Notes: a model not told the origin generated them from the sequence alone. A stretch of 58,741 bases of DNA from Sphaerotilus sulfidivorans (GCF_013426975.1 NZ_JACCPY010000028.1:1-58741); one strand, 5' to 3'. Positions 50,937-58,741 are shown, counted from the first letter of the stretch. Program-made: numbers and translations.

Positions 50937-52600
50937 CCGGCCAGCAGGTCCAGCGCCGGCTCGTGCAGCGCGGTGCGCACGTCGAGCAGGCCCAGCAGCG
51001 TGTGGAACAGATGGTCATGCGCGGCCGGCTGCGCGGCGCGCCGGCGCAGGCAGTCGAGGTCGAGCCGCTCCTGGCGCGCCAGGCCGTCGGAGAACCACAT
51101 CACCATCGGCACGCGCTTCTGCACCTCCGGCGCGATCGCCCAGGGCAGGCCGTGCAAAAAGAGATTCGACTCGCCCAGCGACTCGCCGTGGTCGGAGAGA
51201 TAGATCATCGCGGTGTCGACCTGGGACGACTGTGCCTGCGCCTGCAGCCGCGCGATCAGCGTGGCCAGCACATGGTCGGTGTAGAGCAGCGCGTTGTCGT
51301 AGGCATTGGCGATGGCGGCGCTGTCGCACTGGCGCAGGTCATCGCTCTGGCAGGCCGGCTGGAAGCGGGCGAAGCGCTCGGGATAGCGGCGGAAATAGGA
51401 CGGGCCGTGGTTGCCCAGCATGTGCAGCACGATGAGGCCGCTGCCCCTGGCGCTGGCCAGCCGCTCGTCCAGGCCGACCAGCAGCGCCTCGTCGAGGCAG
51501 CGGCCCTCGGCGCACAGCCCTGGCGGGTCGAGACGCACCATCTCCTCGCTGGGCAGGCCCTCGCAGACGCCCTTGCAGCCGGACTGGTTGTCGCGCCAGA
51601 GCACGTCGACGCCGGCCCGCGCGAGCACATGCAGCAGCGACTCGCTGCCGCGGATGCGGTCCTCGTCGTAGTCGCGCCGGCCCACCGGCGCGAACATGCA
51701 CGGCACCGAGACCTCGGTGTTGGTGCCGCAGCTGGAAGTCTGCGGGAAGTTGATCAGGCCGGGCACGGCCGCCAGCTCCGGCGTGGTCTGGCGCGCATGG
51801 CCGTTCAGGCCCCAGTTGGCCGCCCGCGCGGTCTCGCCCACCACCAGCACCACCCGCAGGGGCCGGGTGCGCGCCGCCATCGCCGGGCCCGGGCGGGCAT
51901 CCAGCCCGATCGGCTGGCGCGGCCGGGCGGCCCCCCGCAGGTCGGCCGCCAGCACGCTGCCGGTCGACCAGACCAGATTGGCCGGCGTGACCAGATAGCG
52001 CAGATCGCGGTGGTTGCGCATCATCGACGACAGCGGCCGGAACTCGATCAGGATCGCCGCCAGCAGCAGCAGCAGCGCGCCCAGCAGCCACAGCGCACGC
52101 CGGCCCAGCGCGCGCCAGAACGGCAGCCGGCGCAGCGGCACCCGCCACATCAGCGCCGCCGGCAGCGCGCCCTTGAACAGCAGGCTGGCCAGCAGCGCCG
52201 GGCCGATCAGCTCGCCGGCCTCGGCCGGATCGGTGCGCAGCGCGTTGCGCAGCATCGAGGCATCCAGGCAGACGCCGAAGGCATCGATGAAATGCGCACC
52301 GCCGGCCGCGACCAGCATCAGCAGCGCCAGCAGCGGCCGCAGCGCGCGGCCATGGCACAGCAGGCCCAGCAGCAGGAAATGCAGCGCCACCTGCGCCAGC
52401 GCCAGCGTCGAGCCGAACAGCCAGCTCTCCGGCTGCGTCGGCAGCCGACCCTCGAGCGCGCGGTGCAGGAAGGTGTCATTGGCGCTGAGCAGCCAGAACA
52501 CGCTGACGGCCAGCAGCAGCCCTTCCGACGACCACGATCGGCGCCAGGACGGCGGCAGCCGCATCGGGGCGGGAAGAGCGAAGAAGGCGAAAAGATTCAT
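50921..52600 (-). CDS. eptA: Lipid A phosphoethanolamine transferase
   Basis: The 559-residue protein has an N-terminal membrane part of five segments (to about residue 190) and a periplasmic sulfatase-fold domain. Catalytic marks: VVLVVGETARAANWGLNGH (Glu ligand), SSCGTNTEVSVPCMFAP with nucleophilic Thr, DNQSGCKGVCEGLP, LHMLGNHGPSYFRRYP, and YLSDHGESLGESNLFLHGLP with Asp/His zinc ligands. Disulfide cysteines typical of EptA/MCR are present. It transfers phosphoethanolamine from PE to lipid A, releasing diacylglycerol and giving polymyxin resistance. ATG 52600 is used; a longer frame runs into the divergent promoter region. Followed by PAP2 (overlap) and divergent from a response regulator/sensor pair that probably controls it. 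Confidence 0.92.
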   Translation of the reverse strand: MNLFAFFALPAPMRLPPSWRRSWSSEGLLLAVSVFWLLSANDTFLHRALEGRLPTQPESWLFGSTLALAQVALHFLLLGLLCHGRALRPLLALLMLVAAGGAHFIDAFGVCLDASMLRNALRTDPAEAGELIGPALLASLLFKGALPAALMWRVPLRRLPFWRALGRRALWLLGALLLLLAAILIEFRPLSSMMRNHRDLRYLVTPANLVWSTGSVLAADLRGAARPRQPIGLDARPGPAMAARTRPLRVVLVVGETARAANWGLNGHARQTTPELAAVPGLINFPQTSSCGTNTEVSVPCMFAPVGRRDYDEDRIRGSESLLHVLARAGVDVLWRDNQSGCKGVCEGLPSEEMVRLDPPGLCAEGRCLDEALLVGLDERLASARGSGLIVLHMLGNHGPSYFRRYPERFARFQPACQSDDLRQCDSAAIANAYDNALLYTDHVLATLIARLQAQAQSSQVDTAMIYLSDHGESLGESNLFLHGLPWAIAPEVQKRVPMVMWFSDGLARQERLDLDCLRRRAAQPAAHDHLFHTLLGLLDVRTALHEPALDLLAGCRRS

Positions 52601-52642
52601 GCGGTCGACCCATCCAGGGCGCCCGATTGCGCCGAGCACCGA

Positions 52643-52667
52643 TGAAGCCAGGCTGAACCTGCGTGAA
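52643..52667 (-). promoter_or_regulatory. TTCA direct repeats, candidate response-regulator site
   Basis: On the minus strand CTTCA, GTTCA and CTTCA begin the TTCA cores at 52667, 52657 and 52646, i.e. 10 and 11 bases apart. OmpR-family regulators such as PmrA/QseB bind direct repeats with about one-helical-turn spacing. The site is 43 bases upstream of the eptA start and 62 upstream of the response regulator start. Confidence 0.5.
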
Positions 52668-52729
52668 GGTGCAGCCGCCCGCCGGGACATCGCCCCGCAG
52701 CGGGGGCGGAAATGCTAGCGTCGCGCGTC

Positions 52730-53386
52730 ATGAGACTGCTCCTTCTTGAAGACGACCCCATCCTCGGCGAAGGCCTGCGCGACTTCCTGCGGGTGGAAGG
52801 CCACGGCGTCGACTGGTTCCAGCGCCTCGGCGACGCGATGCTGATGGCCGGCGAGCCCTATGACGCGCTGCTGGTGGACTGGCAGCTGCCCGACGGCTCC
52901 GGCATCGACTGGGTGCGCACGCTGCGCCGGCGCGGCCTGAGCACGCCGATCCTGATGCTGACCGCACGCGACCGGCTCGGCGACCGCATCAACGGCCTGG
53001 ACGCCGGCGCCGACGACTACCTGGTCAAGCCCTTCGAGCCGGAGGAAATGGCGGCCCGGCTGCGCGCGGTCTGCCGCCGCTCGGCCGGCAGCGCCAGCGA
53101 CCTGCGGCGCATCGGCGCGGTCGAGATCGAGCTGAGCGGGCGCACCGCCCGGCTCGAGGGCCGGCGCGTCGAGCTGACCGCACGCGAATGGGCGGTGCTG
53201 GAGGCGCTGGTGCTGCGCGCCGGGCGCATCGTCTCGAAGACCGATCTGGACGCGCTGGTGCTGGGCAACGATGCCGAGGTGGTGAGCAATGCGCTGGAGG
53301 TGCACATCTCGGCGCTGCGGCGCAAGCTCGGCCGCGAGCTGATCGAGACGGTGCGCGGCATGGGCTACCGGCTCGCGACGACATGA
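52730..53386 (+). CDS. OmpR-family response regulator, PmrA/QseB-like
   Basis: The 218-residue protein has a receiver domain (1-115) with the acidic pair in LLLLEDDPILGEGL, phospho-acceptor Asp51 in ALLVDWQLPDGSG, and Lys in YLVKPFEPEEM. The C-terminal winged helix (about 125-218) ends with VEVHISALRRKLG-type sequence (ALEVHISALRRKLGRE) and TVRGMGYRL. It is 4 bases overlapped with the sensor kinase gene and divergent from eptA, which is the standard PmrAB-EptA arrangement. ATG 52730 begins with the conserved MRLLLLEDD; the longer frame from 52712 is not needed. Confidence 0.92.
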   Translation: MRLLLLEDDPILGEGLRDFLRVEGHGVDWFQRLGDAMLMAGEPYDALLVDWQLPDGSGIDWVRTLRRRGLSTPILMLTARDRLGDRINGLDAGADDYLVKPFEPEEMAARLRAVCRRSAGSASDLRRIGAVEIELSGRTARLEGRRVELTAREWAVLEALVLRAGRIVSKTDLDALVLGNDAEVVSNALEVHISALRRKLGRELIETVRGMGYRLATT

Positions 53387-54774
53387 GCCGCACCGCCGTC
53401 GCGGTGCAGTCGATCGGCGCCCGGCTGTCGTCGGCGCTGCTGTGGATCGCCGTCACCTGGGGCCTGCTGGCCGCGCTGGCGGTATGGCTGGTGGTCGAGC
53501 ACGAGGTCGACGAGCTGCTCGATGACGCGCTGATCGCCTCGGCCGGGCTGATCTCCGGCCTGCTGCCGGATGCGGCCACCCAGGACGCGGTGCTGCAGCA
53601 GGCCGCGGCCACCGTCTCGCTGGCGCCGGGCAGCAGCCGCTTCTCCTGGCAGGTGGTCGACCGGGGCGAGCATGTGGTGATCCGCTCCTCGCGGGCGCCG
53701 GCCGAGCCGCTGCTGCCGCGCCACCGCGAAGGCCTGAGCCATTCGCCCGAGGGCTGGCGGGTCTATGGCCTGGCGCTCGGCCGCGAGGGGCGCATTCTCT
53801 ATGTCGCCCAGTCGCGCGAGGAGCGGCTGGAGGCGCTGGGCGATGTCACGCTGGGCACGCTGGTGGCGGCGCTGCTGGTCGGCGTCGGCGGTGCGACCGC
53901 GCTGCGCCGGCGCGCCCGGCGCGAGCTGCTGCCGCTCGACCAGCTCTCGGCCCAGGTGCAGCACCATGATCCGATGGACAGCGGCACCGCGCTGCCTCCG
54001 GCCGAGCGGGTGGAGCTGCAGCCGATCCGCGACGCGATCGACGAGCTGGGCCGGCGCCTGGCGCAGCGCATCCGCCAGGAGCGCGCGGTGGTCGCGCATG
54101 CGGCCCATGCGCTGCGCACCCCGCTGGCCGGCATGGACGCGCAGCTGGCGGTGGCCCTGCGCGAATGCCCGCCGGAGGCGACCGGCACCCACCAGCGCCT
54201 GCAGCGCACCCGGGAGGCCGCCGCGCGGCTGTCGCGGGTGGTGACCGCGCTGCTGACGCTGTTCCGCTCCGGCGTGGACATCGAGCGCCGGCCGGTGGAT
54301 GCGGCCGAGCTGCTGGCCGACATCCCGATGCCGGGCCTGCGGCTGGACTTTGCCGCGGCCTTCACGGCAGAGGGCCCGGCACGGGCCACGCCGCTGCCCG
54401 CCGATGCGGATCTGCTCACCGCCGCGCTGGCCAATCTGCTCGACAACGCGGTGCGCCACGGCGCGCGGCAGGTCAGCGTCGAGCCGGTCGACGGCGGCCT
54501 GCGCCTGGTCGACGACGGCCCCGGCATCGATCCGATGCGGCTGCAGGCGCTGCAGCAGGCGCTCGACACCCAGGCCTACGAGGGCCGCACCGGCCTGGGC
54601 CTGATGCTGGCCGACCTGGTGGCGCGTGCGCACGGCGGTCGGCTGCGCCTGGGCCCCTCGCCCTACGGCAGCGGCCTGGCGGTGACGCTGACGCTCAGCG
54701 AGCCGGCGGATCAGCGCGACGACGGCGCCGTCGCGGCCGGCAGCGGGCCGAACTCGGCCGGCACCCAGCGGTAG
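53383..54774 (+). CDS. Sensor histidine kinase, PmrB/QseC-like
   Basis: The 463-residue membrane kinase has TM1 (about 15-40), a periplasmic sensor of roughly 125 residues, TM2 (about 165-185), then dimerisation/phospho-acceptor helix (RAVVAHAAHALRTPLAGMDA, His in HALRTPL) and an ATPase domain with N box ALANLLDNAVRHGA, G1 LVDDGPGID and G2 RTGLGLMLADLVARAHGG. The periplasmic part is weakly conserved and its signal is unknown; PmrB proteins sense Fe3+, Al3+ or low pH. The last ~21 codons overlap the convergent metallo-beta-lactamase-fold gene by 64 bases. It forms an operon with the response regulator (ATGA overlap). Confidence 0.9.
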   Translation: MSRTAVAVQSIGARLSSALLWIAVTWGLLAALAVWLVVEHEVDELLDDALIASAGLISGLLPDAATQDAVLQQAAATVSLAPGSSRFSWQVVDRGEHVVIRSSRAPAEPLLPRHREGLSHSPEGWRVYGLALGREGRILYVAQSREERLEALGDVTLGTLVAALLVGVGGATALRRRARRELLPLDQLSAQVQHHDPMDSGTALPPAERVELQPIRDAIDELGRRLAQRIRQERAVVAHAAHALRTPLAGMDAQLAVALRECPPEATGTHQRLQRTREAAARLSRVVTALLTLFRSGVDIERRPVDAAELLADIPMPGLRLDFAAAFTAEGPARATPLPADADLLTAALANLLDNAVRHGARQVSVEPVDGGLRLVDDGPGIDPMRLQALQQALDTQAYEGRTGLGLMLADLVARAHGGRLRLGPSPYGSGLAVTLTLSEPADQRDDGAVAAGSGPNSAGTQR

Positions 54775-55754
54775 GTCGCGCCCTCGCGGCCGACCCGGCC
54801 CAGGCCGGGAAAGGGCAGGTGCGCACCGGCGATCGACCAGCCCTGGCTGGCGGCCTGCTCGAACACCTGGCGGCGGGTGGCGATCGCCTGCGCCGGATCG
54901 GTGTCGAACTCGATGCTGACCGCCGGCCGCGCGAACTGCACCGCATGCGAATGCACCAGATCGCCCCAGACCAGCAGCCGGCGGCCCTGCGACTCGAACA
55001 GGAAGGCGCTGTGGCCGGGCGTGTGGCCGTTCGTCGCCATCGCGGTGACGCCGGGCAGCAGCACCTCGCCCGGCTCGAAGGTCGACAGCCGGCCGGCCTC
55101 GCGATAGGGCGCCACCGCCTCGCTCGCCATCCTGAAGAAGCCCTGCATCTCCTTCGGTGCGCTGGCGGCGGTCTTCTCGTCGAGCCAGAAGCCGGCGTCG
55201 CGTGCGGCGACACGCACGGTGGCGTTCGGGAAGGCCGCGCGGCCCTGCGCATCACGCAGGCCGCAGAGGTGGTCGGCATGCATGTGGGTCAGCAGCACCG
55301 TGTCGACCTGCTCGGGCCGGTAGCCGGCGGCCTTCAGGTTGTCCTGGATGCGGCCCAGCGTCGGACCGAAGCAGGCGGCGGCACCGGCATCGACCAGCAC
55401 CAGCTTCTGCCCGGTATGGATCAGGAAGGCATTGACCGCGGTCTGCACGCCCGGCGTGGTCTCCAGGAACATGCGTGCCAGCAGCGTCTGGATCTCGTCG
55501 GCGGCCAGCCCCTTGAGCAGCCCCGGCGCCAGCGGCACGACGCCATCGAACAGCGCGGTGACCTCGAAGTCGCCGACGGCGGCGCGGTAGTAGCCCGGGA
55601 CCTGGCTGCGCTGCTGCGCGGGCGCCGCCGCCTGCGCCTCGGCCAGCGGAGCCAGCGTCGCGCCCAGCGCGGCCAGCGGCAGCAGCGCGGCGGCCAGGGC
55701 GCGGCGCAGCGGGAATCTCGTCGTCTTCGTCGTCGTCTTCGGCATGATCGTCAT
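54711..55754 (-). CDS. Secreted MBL-fold metallo-hydrolase
   Basis: The 347-residue protein has a signal peptide (RRALAAALLPLAALGATLAP, cleavage near AEAQAAA) and a metallo-beta-lactamase domain from about residue 55. Zinc ligands: LLTHMHADHLCG (HxHxDH), NGHTPGHSAFLF and GDLVHSHAV. The order of motifs fits the lactonase/glyoxalase-II-like branch, and the protein resembles exported AHL-lactonase-type hydrolases, but the substrate is unknown. GGAGAG lies 6 nt before ATG 55754 and supports that start. Its 3' end is antisense to the sensor kinase end (64 bases). Confidence 0.85.
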   Translation of the reverse strand: MTIMPKTTTKTTRFPLRRALAAALLPLAALGATLAPLAEAQAAAPAQQRSQVPGYYRAAVGDFEVTALFDGVVPLAPGLLKGLAADEIQTLLARMFLETTPGVQTAVNAFLIHTGQKLVLVDAGAAACFGPTLGRIQDNLKAAGYRPEQVDTVLLTHMHADHLCGLRDAQGRAAFPNATVRVAARDAGFWLDEKTAASAPKEMQGFFRMASEAVAPYREAGRLSTFEPGEVLLPGVTAMATNGHTPGHSAFLFESQGRRLLVWGDLVHSHAVQFARPAVSIEFDTDPAQAIATRRQVFEQAASQGWSIAGAHLPFPGLGRVGREGATYRWVPAEFGPLPAATAPSSR

Positions 55755-55860
55755 CGGGATCTCTCCAGGGTTGGGCGCAACATCGATGTCGACAGCGTAG
55801 GCGGGCCGGCATGCGCGCGGCGCTCAGAGTCGTGCGCGAAACGCTCAGCAGGCCCCGTGC

Positions 55861-56698
55861 TCAGGCCGCCAGCGGCTCGGGCAGCGGCGCGCCCAGACCG
55901 ATGCGCGAGGGCTCGACGCCGTAGCGCTCGCCGAAGCGGCGCACGAAGCTCGACACCGAGCGGTAGCCGACCCGCTGCGCCACCGTCTTGACCGGCAGCC
56001 GGGTGGTGTAGAGCAGCTGCAGCGCGCAGGCTGGTGCCCTCGTCGGCCAGGCGCCGGCGCAGCGTCGCGCCGCTCAGGCCGGTGGCGCGCTCGATGTCGT
56101 CGGAGCTCCAGTCCCGCGCCGGTCGCTCGGCCACCATCGCGTGAATGCGTGCAGCCAGCCGCAGCTCCACCGGCGCAAGCAGGCCGGCGTGGCCCAGCTC
56201 GCACAGCCGCAGCACCAGCCCGAGCAGCGCATGGTCGGCCTGCAGCGCGCGCCCCTGCTCGACCGCCAGCGCCCACTGCCGCCAGCCCTCGGTCAGCTCG
56301 GGATGCGCCGTCAGCGCCAGCACCGCCACCTCGCCGGCCAGTCCGGGCACCGGCCGGTCCCAGAGCCGGCGGGCAGCCGCGCGCACCGACTCCGGCACGA
56401 ACAGCCCGACCGCGACATATTCGCCCGTCAGCCTGTCCGGCCGGTGTTCCATGTCGACCCGCCGGGCCCCCGGCACCACCATCAGCTGGCCGGGACCGAC
56501 GTCCTGCCACGGCGTCTCGTCGCGCAGGCGCTTGCTGCCGAGCAGCGGCAGCACCAGCACCGGCTGGCTCAGCTCGGCAGACTTGATCGCGTGCCCCTGC
56601 ACCGCACGCAGGCAGCCACAGGGCGGACGCGTCTCGTCACGGCTCAGCGCCAGCAGTCGCGACAGCAGCAGATCGATCGGAGCGGCGGGAGCATTCAT
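55861..56698 (-). pseudogene. AraC-family regulator with a frameshift in the DNA-binding domain
   Basis: The frame from ATG 56698 encodes an AraC_N-type sensor (ALSRDETRPPCGCLRAVQGH, VLPLLGSKRLRDETPWQDV) and the first HTH (DDIERATGLSGATLRRRLAD EGTSLR), then runs into nonsense. Shifting frame at about 56021-56027 restores LQLLYTTRLPVKTVAQRVGY, RSVSSFVRRFGERYGVEPSR and the stop at 55861. Homologues read SLRALQLL, so two bases are missing from a CGCGCG run. The protein as read would keep the sensor but lose the second HTH and should not bind DNA properly. It could be a real inactivation or a sequencing error in a GC run. It lies next to the convergent-side genes ocd and the MBL hydrolase. Confidence 0.85.
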
Positions 56699-56752
56699 CG
56701 GCGGACCTCGGCAGATCCGCGCATGATGCCGCGAGCGGGACCGGCACGCCGC

Positions 56753-57805
56753 TCAGGCCGCGCGGCGCAGCGCCCGGCGGGCGCGGCCGCGGCGGGTGTG
56801 GCGGAACAGGTCCTTCGGATCATCGGCAGAGGGCACCAGCTCGATCGTCTCGCCCAGGCCGAGCGCCTCGGCGCGCGCAGCCACCAGCCGCAGCGTCGAG
56901 AAGTCCTCCAGCGCGAAGCCGACCGAATCGAAGACCGTCACCTGGTCCGCCCGCTGGCGGCCCTCGGCCTGTCCGGCCAGCACCCGCCAGAGATCCACGA
57001 CGGGAAAGTCGGCCGGCAGCTGCTGGATGTCGCCCTCGATGCGGGTCTGCGGCTCGTATTCGACGAAGACGCGGGCGGCGCGCAGCACGTCGGCATGCAG
57101 CTCGGTCTTGCCGGGGCAGTCGCCGCCGACGGCGTTCAGGTGCATGCCGGGCTCGATCAGGTCCGGCGTCAGGATGGTGGCGCGGGTCTTGTCGGCGGTG
57201 ATCGTCGTGACGATGTCGGCGCCGCGCACCGCCTCGCGGGTGCCTGCGGCGCGGCGCACCCGCAGGCCCGGCGCCGCCTGCGCGAGGTTGCGCATCAGCT
57301 TGTCGGTCGCGGCCGGGTCGACGTCGAAGGCGACGATCTCCTCGATGCCCAGATGGGCGTGAAAGGCCAGCGCCTGGAACTCGGCCTGCGCGCCGTTGCC
57401 GATCAGCGCCATGCGGCGCGCGTCGGGCCGGGCCAGCGCACGCGCCGCCATCAGCGAGGTCGCGGCGGTGCGCAGCGCGGTGGCCAGCGTCAGCTCCGAC
57501 AGCAGCACCGGCCAGCCGGTGTCGACATCGGCCAGCACGCCGAAGGCCATCACGGTGTAGAGGCCGCGCCGGGTGTTGGCCGGGTGGCCGTTGACGTACT
57601 TGAAGGCGTAGCGCTGGCGGTCGGCCGCCGGCATCAGCTCGATCACGCCGACCTCGGAATGGCTGGCCACGCGGGCCGACTTGTCGAACTCGGGCCAACG
57701 CACGAAGTCGGCGGCGATGGCGTCGGCCAGATCGCCCAGAAAGGTCTCGAGGCCGCATTCGGCCACCAGGTCGGCCATCGTGGCCACGTCGATGAAGCGG
57801 GTCAT
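56753..57805 (-). CDS. ocd: Ornithine cyclodeaminase family protein
   Basis: The 350-residue protein is a mu-crystallin/ornithine cyclodeaminase-type enzyme, the usual length. It converts L-ornithine to proline and ammonia using bound NAD. Marks: FKYVNGHPANTRRGLYTVMA, LTLATALRTAATSLMAARAL, MALIGNGAQAEFQALAFHAH (Rossmann), GADIVTTITADKTRATIL, NAVGGDCPGKTELHADVL and VFDSVGFALEDFSTLRL. Related activities are lysine cyclodeaminase and ketimine reductase. The extra C-terminus is Arg-rich (HTRRGRARRALRRAA). It diverges from an Lrp gene over 128 bases with an inverted repeat, so Lrp-type control by ornithine or arginine is likely. Confidence 0.9.
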   Translation of the reverse strand: MTRFIDVATMADLVAECGLETFLGDLADAIAADFVRWPEFDKSARVASHSEVGVIELMPAADRQRYAFKYVNGHPANTRRGLYTVMAFGVLADVDTGWPVLLSELTLATALRTAATSLMAARALARPDARRMALIGNGAQAEFQALAFHAHLGIEEIVAFDVDPAATDKLMRNLAQAAPGLRVRRAAGTREAVRGADIVTTITADKTRATILTPDLIEPGMHLNAVGGDCPGKTELHADVLRAARVFVEYEPQTRIEGDIQQLPADFPVVDLWRVLAGQAEGRQRADQVTVFDSVGFALEDFSTLRLVAARAEALGLGETIELVPSADDPKDLFRHTRRGRARRALRRAA

Positions 57806-57901
57806 GGGGGGCTCCCCTGCCGGAAAGGTTGCGGGATGCAGGGCATTCTTCCGGCGCCTGCAGCCAGAAAGAAGCGCACAGACCGATCGAAGCGATCGCA
57901 A

Positions 57902-57926
57902 AATCGAGCGTTTCGCTCACTCGATT
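57902..57926. promoter_or_regulatory. Inverted repeat between ocd and lrp genes
   Basis: AATCGAG (57902-57908) and CTCGATT (57920-57926) form a perfect 7-bp inverted repeat separated by 11 bases, ending 7 bases before the lrp ATG; GAGCG-TTT-CGCTC is nested inside. Its place between an Lrp-type gene and its divergent target makes it a candidate autoregulatory operator. Confidence 0.65.
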
Positions 57927-57933
57927 GCGCAAC

Positions 57934-58368
57934 ATGAGCACACCCAGCCTGGACGAAACCGACCTGAAGCTGATCGCGCTGCTGCGCCGCGACGCCCGCA
58001 CGCCGGTCGCGGCGCTGGCGCGTGCGCTGGGCGTGACCCGCGCGACGGTGCAGAACCGCATCGCGCGGCTGGAGCGCGAGGGCACGATCGTCGGCTACAC
58101 CGTGCAGCTGCGCCCGGATGTCGAGCGCCATGCGATCCGCGCGGTGATGAGCATCGCGGTGGAGGGCAACCGCGCCGCCGAGGTGCGCCACGCGCTGACC
58201 GGCCACCCCAGCGTGGTGGCGCTGCACACCACCAACGGCCGCTGGGACCTGATCGCCGAGCTGCGCACCGACAGCCTGCAGGCCTTCGACCAGGTGCTCA
58301 ACACGGTCCGGCTGCTCGACGGCATCTCGACGACCGAGACCAGCCTGCTGCTGGGGACCTACAAGTAG
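57934..58368 (+). CDS. Lrp/AsnC-family regulator
   Basis: The 144-residue protein has the Lrp fold: HTH at about 8-60 (LDETDLKLIALLRRDARTPV, VAALARALGVTRATVQNRIA) and a RAM domain (GTIVGYTVQLRPDVERHAIR, VVALHTTNGRWDLIAELRTD). ATG 57934 gives the standard N-terminus; the longer frame overlaps the operator region. It is divergent from ocd, typical of PutR/ArgR-like local Lrp regulators that sense the substrate amino acid of the adjacent catabolic gene. The C-terminus TSLLLGTYK is conserved in this subgroup. Confidence 0.92.
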   Translation: MSTPSLDETDLKLIALLRRDARTPVAALARALGVTRATVQNRIARLEREGTIVGYTVQLRPDVERHAIRAVMSIAVEGNRAAEVRHALTGHPSVVALHTTNGRWDLIAELRTDSLQAFDQVLNTVRLLDGISTTETSLLLGTYK

Positions 58369-58396
58369 GCGGCAAGCGCCCCCAGCCAGACCGCGT

Positions 58397-58645
58397 TTAC
58401 TTCTTCACCGTCTCGATCGGCTTGCGGAAAATCTGTCGATACCGCTGCGCAATCCGCAGGGCTTCAGGCAGCCCGAGGCGCTTGGCCGCCGCGTAGGCCC
58501 GCTTGAGCAGCACTTGGATTTCGGGCCGGTCTTTCAGGAAGCCACGCTGGTGCAAGACCATGGCCAGGTTGTTGCGCCCCACCAGCAAATCCAGCTCCAG
58601 TCCCAGCTTCTCATACTGACCTTGCCCCTGTATTCCGTATCCCAT
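58397..58645 (-). pseudogene. C-terminal remnant of a TPR-type protein, cut by an IS element
   Basis: The 82-residue frame reads YEKLGLELDLLVGRNNLAMV, LHQRGFLKDRPEIQVLLKRA and YAAAKRLGLPEALRIAQRYR, which resembles the last TPR-like helices of bacterial TPR/STAND proteins. The first nine residues (MGYGIQGQG) come from sequence just after the transposase stop codon and probably belong to the IS end, so the frame is a fusion and not a natural start. The rest of the gene should lie beyond the insertion, outside the window. Codon use is slightly less GC-rich than neighbours. Function of the parent gene is unknown. Confidence 0.65.
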
Positions 58646-58741
58646 AGCCAGACTACGCGCTGGCTTGCCGAGCTTGGCCGGCGAGCCAGTTTTCTTCGAA
58701 CTGCATCGGGCTGACGTAGGCCAGCGTCGAGTGCAGTCGGG
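58617..58741 (-). mobile_element. End of an IS3-family insertion sequence (continues past the window)
   Basis: The transposase end reads RLHSTLAYVSPMQFEENWLA, the typical C-terminus of IS3-family OrfB (rve domain), with TAG at 58655-58653. A likely element tip begins TGACCTTGCCCC at 58617, 36 bases beyond the stop; IS3 elements start with TG and end with CA. The other end is outside the window, so the inverted repeat cannot be confirmed. It marks the right edge as a mobile region. Confidence 0.75.
58653..58741 (-). CDS. IS3-family transposase, C-terminal fragment (runs off window)
   Basis: The last 29 codons of the frame are present on the minus strand, ending with WLAGQARQASA then TAG. The segment RLHSTLAYVSPMQFEENW matches the extreme C-terminus of the integrase-core OrfB of IS3-type elements (HSxLxYxSPxxFE). 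The catalytic DDE residues lie upstream, outside the window. It is read toward the TPR-type remnant. Confidence 0.82.
   Translation of the reverse strand, partial: RLHSTLAYVSPMQFEENWLAGQARQASA

Noticed and set aside
56015-56035. Programmed ribosomal frameshifting in the AraC-family gene
   Set aside because: There is no slippery heptamer or downstream structure evident, and two bases appear missing from a simple CG run.

Overview
The window comes from a high-GC Gram-negative bacterium, most likely a betaproteobacterium of the order Burkholderiales (Sphaerotilus/Leptothrix/Rubrivivax-like). This rests on the very GC-rich third codon positions, a phasin gene with PhaR-like operators, AceK, a sigma-54 AcoR-type regulator, LplT and lipid A phosphoethanolamine transferase. 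The genus is inference. No rRNA, tRNA or CRISPR array was seen. Genes are densely packed and no gap exceeds 300 bases.

Layout. 1-2810 is accessory: a leucine-rich-repeat protein cut by the left edge, a HipBA toxin-antitoxin pair with two clear operators, and a HigA-like antitoxin without a toxin. 2871-10535 holds a carboxymuconolactone decarboxylase-like protein, divergent AraC and ThuA genes, a YbjJ-like transporter, the aminotransferase AlaC and a large 2OG-Fe(II) oxygenase. 10636-14679 is a flavin monooxygenase plus its probable AcoR-type activator, with a sigma-54 promoter and upstream palindromes. 14807-22647 is central metabolism: YitT, serine deaminase, then a probable operon of carbonic anhydrase, aceK, thiolase, LysE exporter and acyl-CoA dehydrogenase behind a 20-bp palindrome.

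22655-26537 is the most interesting part. A lysophospholipid transporter (lplT) and a GT4 glycosyltransferase (agt-like) converge on a PlcP-like metallophosphoesterase, which diverges from a PhnH-like protein. Both transcription units are preceded by direct repeats of TCA(C/T) at exact 11-bp steps, as in PhoB boxes, followed by the same downstream sequence. I read this as a phosphate-starvation membrane-lipid remodelling cassette: PlcP would release diacylglycerol from phospholipid, Agt would glycosylate it, and LplT would recycle lysolipids.

26687-39098 holds K+ uptake (trkA, trkH), chrA, a metal-handling run of His-rich proteins (DMT transporter with His-rich tail, DUF6488, HupE/UreJ, secreted His-rich protein), a GNAT, a Kef/YbaL antiporter, and a DmlA/TtuC dehydrogenase beside a LysR gene broken by an in-frame stop. 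39335-45839 holds a NERD-UvrD helicase, phasin with operators and terminator, an aldo-keto reductase, and a sulfur-amino-acid group (Lrp, trans-sulfuration enzyme, homocysteine methyltransferase). 45858-49156 is a DUF1501/DUF1800 pair. 49396-55754 holds an AEC permease, a lipid A modification locus (PAP2, EptA, response regulator, sensor kinase) and a secreted metallo-beta-lactamase-fold protein. 55861-58368 holds a frameshifted AraC gene and a divergent ornithine cyclodeaminase/Lrp pair. The right edge is the end of an IS3-family transposase that appears to have truncated a TPR-type gene.
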